From Rhodococcoides fascians A25f (GTDB lineage Bacteria; Actinomycetota; Actinomycetes; Mycobacteriales; Mycobacteriaceae), in NCBI RefSeq assembly GCF_000760935.2, contig NZ_CP049744.1:2345001-2409000 (forward strand): a stretch of 64,000 nucleotides of DNA. The letters are read 5' to 3'. A program made the translations under genes and the position numbers. Positions 63,475 to 64,000 of this stretch are shown piece by piece (position 1 is the first letter of the stretch; the number at the start of each line of letters is the position of its first letter). The notes beneath the pieces were generated by a model. It ran no database searches. It saw nothing but the letters and a program-made list of their open reading frames with translations, and was not told the origin of the DNA.

Positions 63475-64000
63475 CAGGCCACCACATCCGATCGAGCCTC
63501 GATGGCGACCGCGCGGCTAGCCTCCTGCAAAAGCTGTGCAGCGAATGCCAGGGCCTCGCGAGGCAGGAACGCCACGTTGGCACCGCAGTTCATCGACAGG
63601 TACGGCTGAGTGATCTGACCACGGTCGTTGGCCTGCCAGGTCGTTGAGGCGTAAACCTCGTTTCTGTCGGGACCGATGTACATGCTCGGGGTGCCGACTG
63701 TTCCTTCCGATCGGTGCCACTCGCCCTCGAACGCACCGTCTTGACTCTCGGTCTCGATCTCGCCGGGGTTGAGCGCGCGGTAGTCGACGACGGCCTCGAT
63801 GACCATCTCCACGAACGCGTCGATGTTGCGCGGCAGCACCGTGAGGTCATGGAAGGACTGGCCGCCGTCCTGGTCAGCGCAGTCGATCACGATGTTCGGC
63901 TTCTCGGTGAAGGTCTCGTCACCGTCGTGTCCGTCGTAGCGCACCACCTGAGCGACGAACGCGCCCTTGGTGACCTGCGCAAGGATTGTGTCCTGGCCGC
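63474..64000 (-). CDS. Element protein, N-terminus beyond right edge
   Basis: The reading frame stays open to the window edge, so the protein is at least 175 residues; GTG 63947 would be an internal start. The C-terminal third ends in L-P-R-E-A-L-A-F-A-A-Q-L-L. No family is recognised. It is the most upstream gene seen of the leftward operon. Confidence 0.6.
   Translation of the reverse strand, partial: GQDTILAQVTKGAFVAQVVRYDGHDGDETFTEKPNIVIDCADQDGGQSFHDLTVLPRNIDAFVEMVIEAVVDYRALNPGEIETESQDGAFEGEWHRSEGTVGTPSMYIGPDRNEVYASTTWQANDRGQITQPYLSMNCGANVAFLPREALAFAAQLLQEASRAVAIEARSDVVA

Larger units (their letters stand above)
55663..64000 (-). mobile_element. Integrated phage satellite or reduced prophage (left part)
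   Basis: The element starts at the tRNA scar and continues past the right edge. Nearly all genes run leftward with start/stop overlaps. Order of transcription: early small genes, winged-helix protein, iterons, zinc-finger and WhiB regulators, small genes, HTH, head protease, decoration protein, major capsid protein, two head proteins, HNH nuclease, DUF4417 protein, small protein. No portal, large terminase, tail, lysis or integrase gene is visible in this part. Confidence 0.8.

Overview
This 64 kb window is high-GC actinobacterial chromosome, most likely Rhodococcus or a close relative. The organism call is an inference from GTG/TTG starts, leaderless-looking promoters, mycolata-type genes and gene order. 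From memory, the order from the transglutaminase to dnaG follows the Mycobacterium tuberculosis stretch Rv2411c to Rv2343c (lepA, sulfate genes, hemW, hrcA-dnaJ2, rsmE, phoH-ybeY-corC-era, recO-uppS, smtB-zur, glyS, dgt, dnaG), with insertions.

Layout. 1-8.6 kb: alpha-E/transglutaminase pair, a PemK-like protein, lepA, an HNH (13E12-type) gene under an exact SOS-box match, a nitronate monooxygenase and a GH15 trehalase-like enzyme. 8.7-18.8 kb: a sulfur assimilation block of two convergent operons, a sulfate importer (+) and sulfite reductase/cysH/cysD/cysN/chelatase (-). Each is preceded by a short unlisted ORF ending in cysteine codons, which looks like a cysteine-sensing leader peptide. 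18.9-31.6 kb: housekeeping genes for heat-shock control, chaperone, ribosome maturation, membrane, recombination and wall lipid carrier. 32-35.6 kb: metal homeostasis (iron-siderophore lipoprotein with an IdeR-like box, smtB-zur with a Zur-like box) and glyS. 35.6-45.5 kb: TPM-domain membrane protein, an ABC-2 exporter with a two-component system, YdcF, dgt and dnaG. 45.7-47.5 kb: tRNA-Asn followed by a gamma-butyrolactone-type signalling pair (AfsA homologue and ArpA-type TetR receptor) with two receptor-box-like palindromes in the afsA promoter. 47.5-55.5 kb: SDR, NUDIX, MFS pump, GAF-ANTAR regulator, universal stress protein, Tat-exported phosphoesterase and membrane proteins.

From 55,663 to the right edge lies an integrated element. 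It begins with a 3' tRNA fragment (an attachment-site scar) and carries an almost entirely leftward operon with overlapping start/stop codons: small early genes, a winged-helix replication-type protein, a 21-22 bp iteron array (candidate origin), zinc-finger-like and WhiB-like regulators, then a head module (protease, decoration, major capsid, accessory head proteins, HNH nuclease, DUF4417). No portal, large terminase, tail or lysis gene is seen between the origin and the attachment scar. This suggests a capsid-encoding phage satellite or a reduced prophage. The integrase and the right end lie outside the window.
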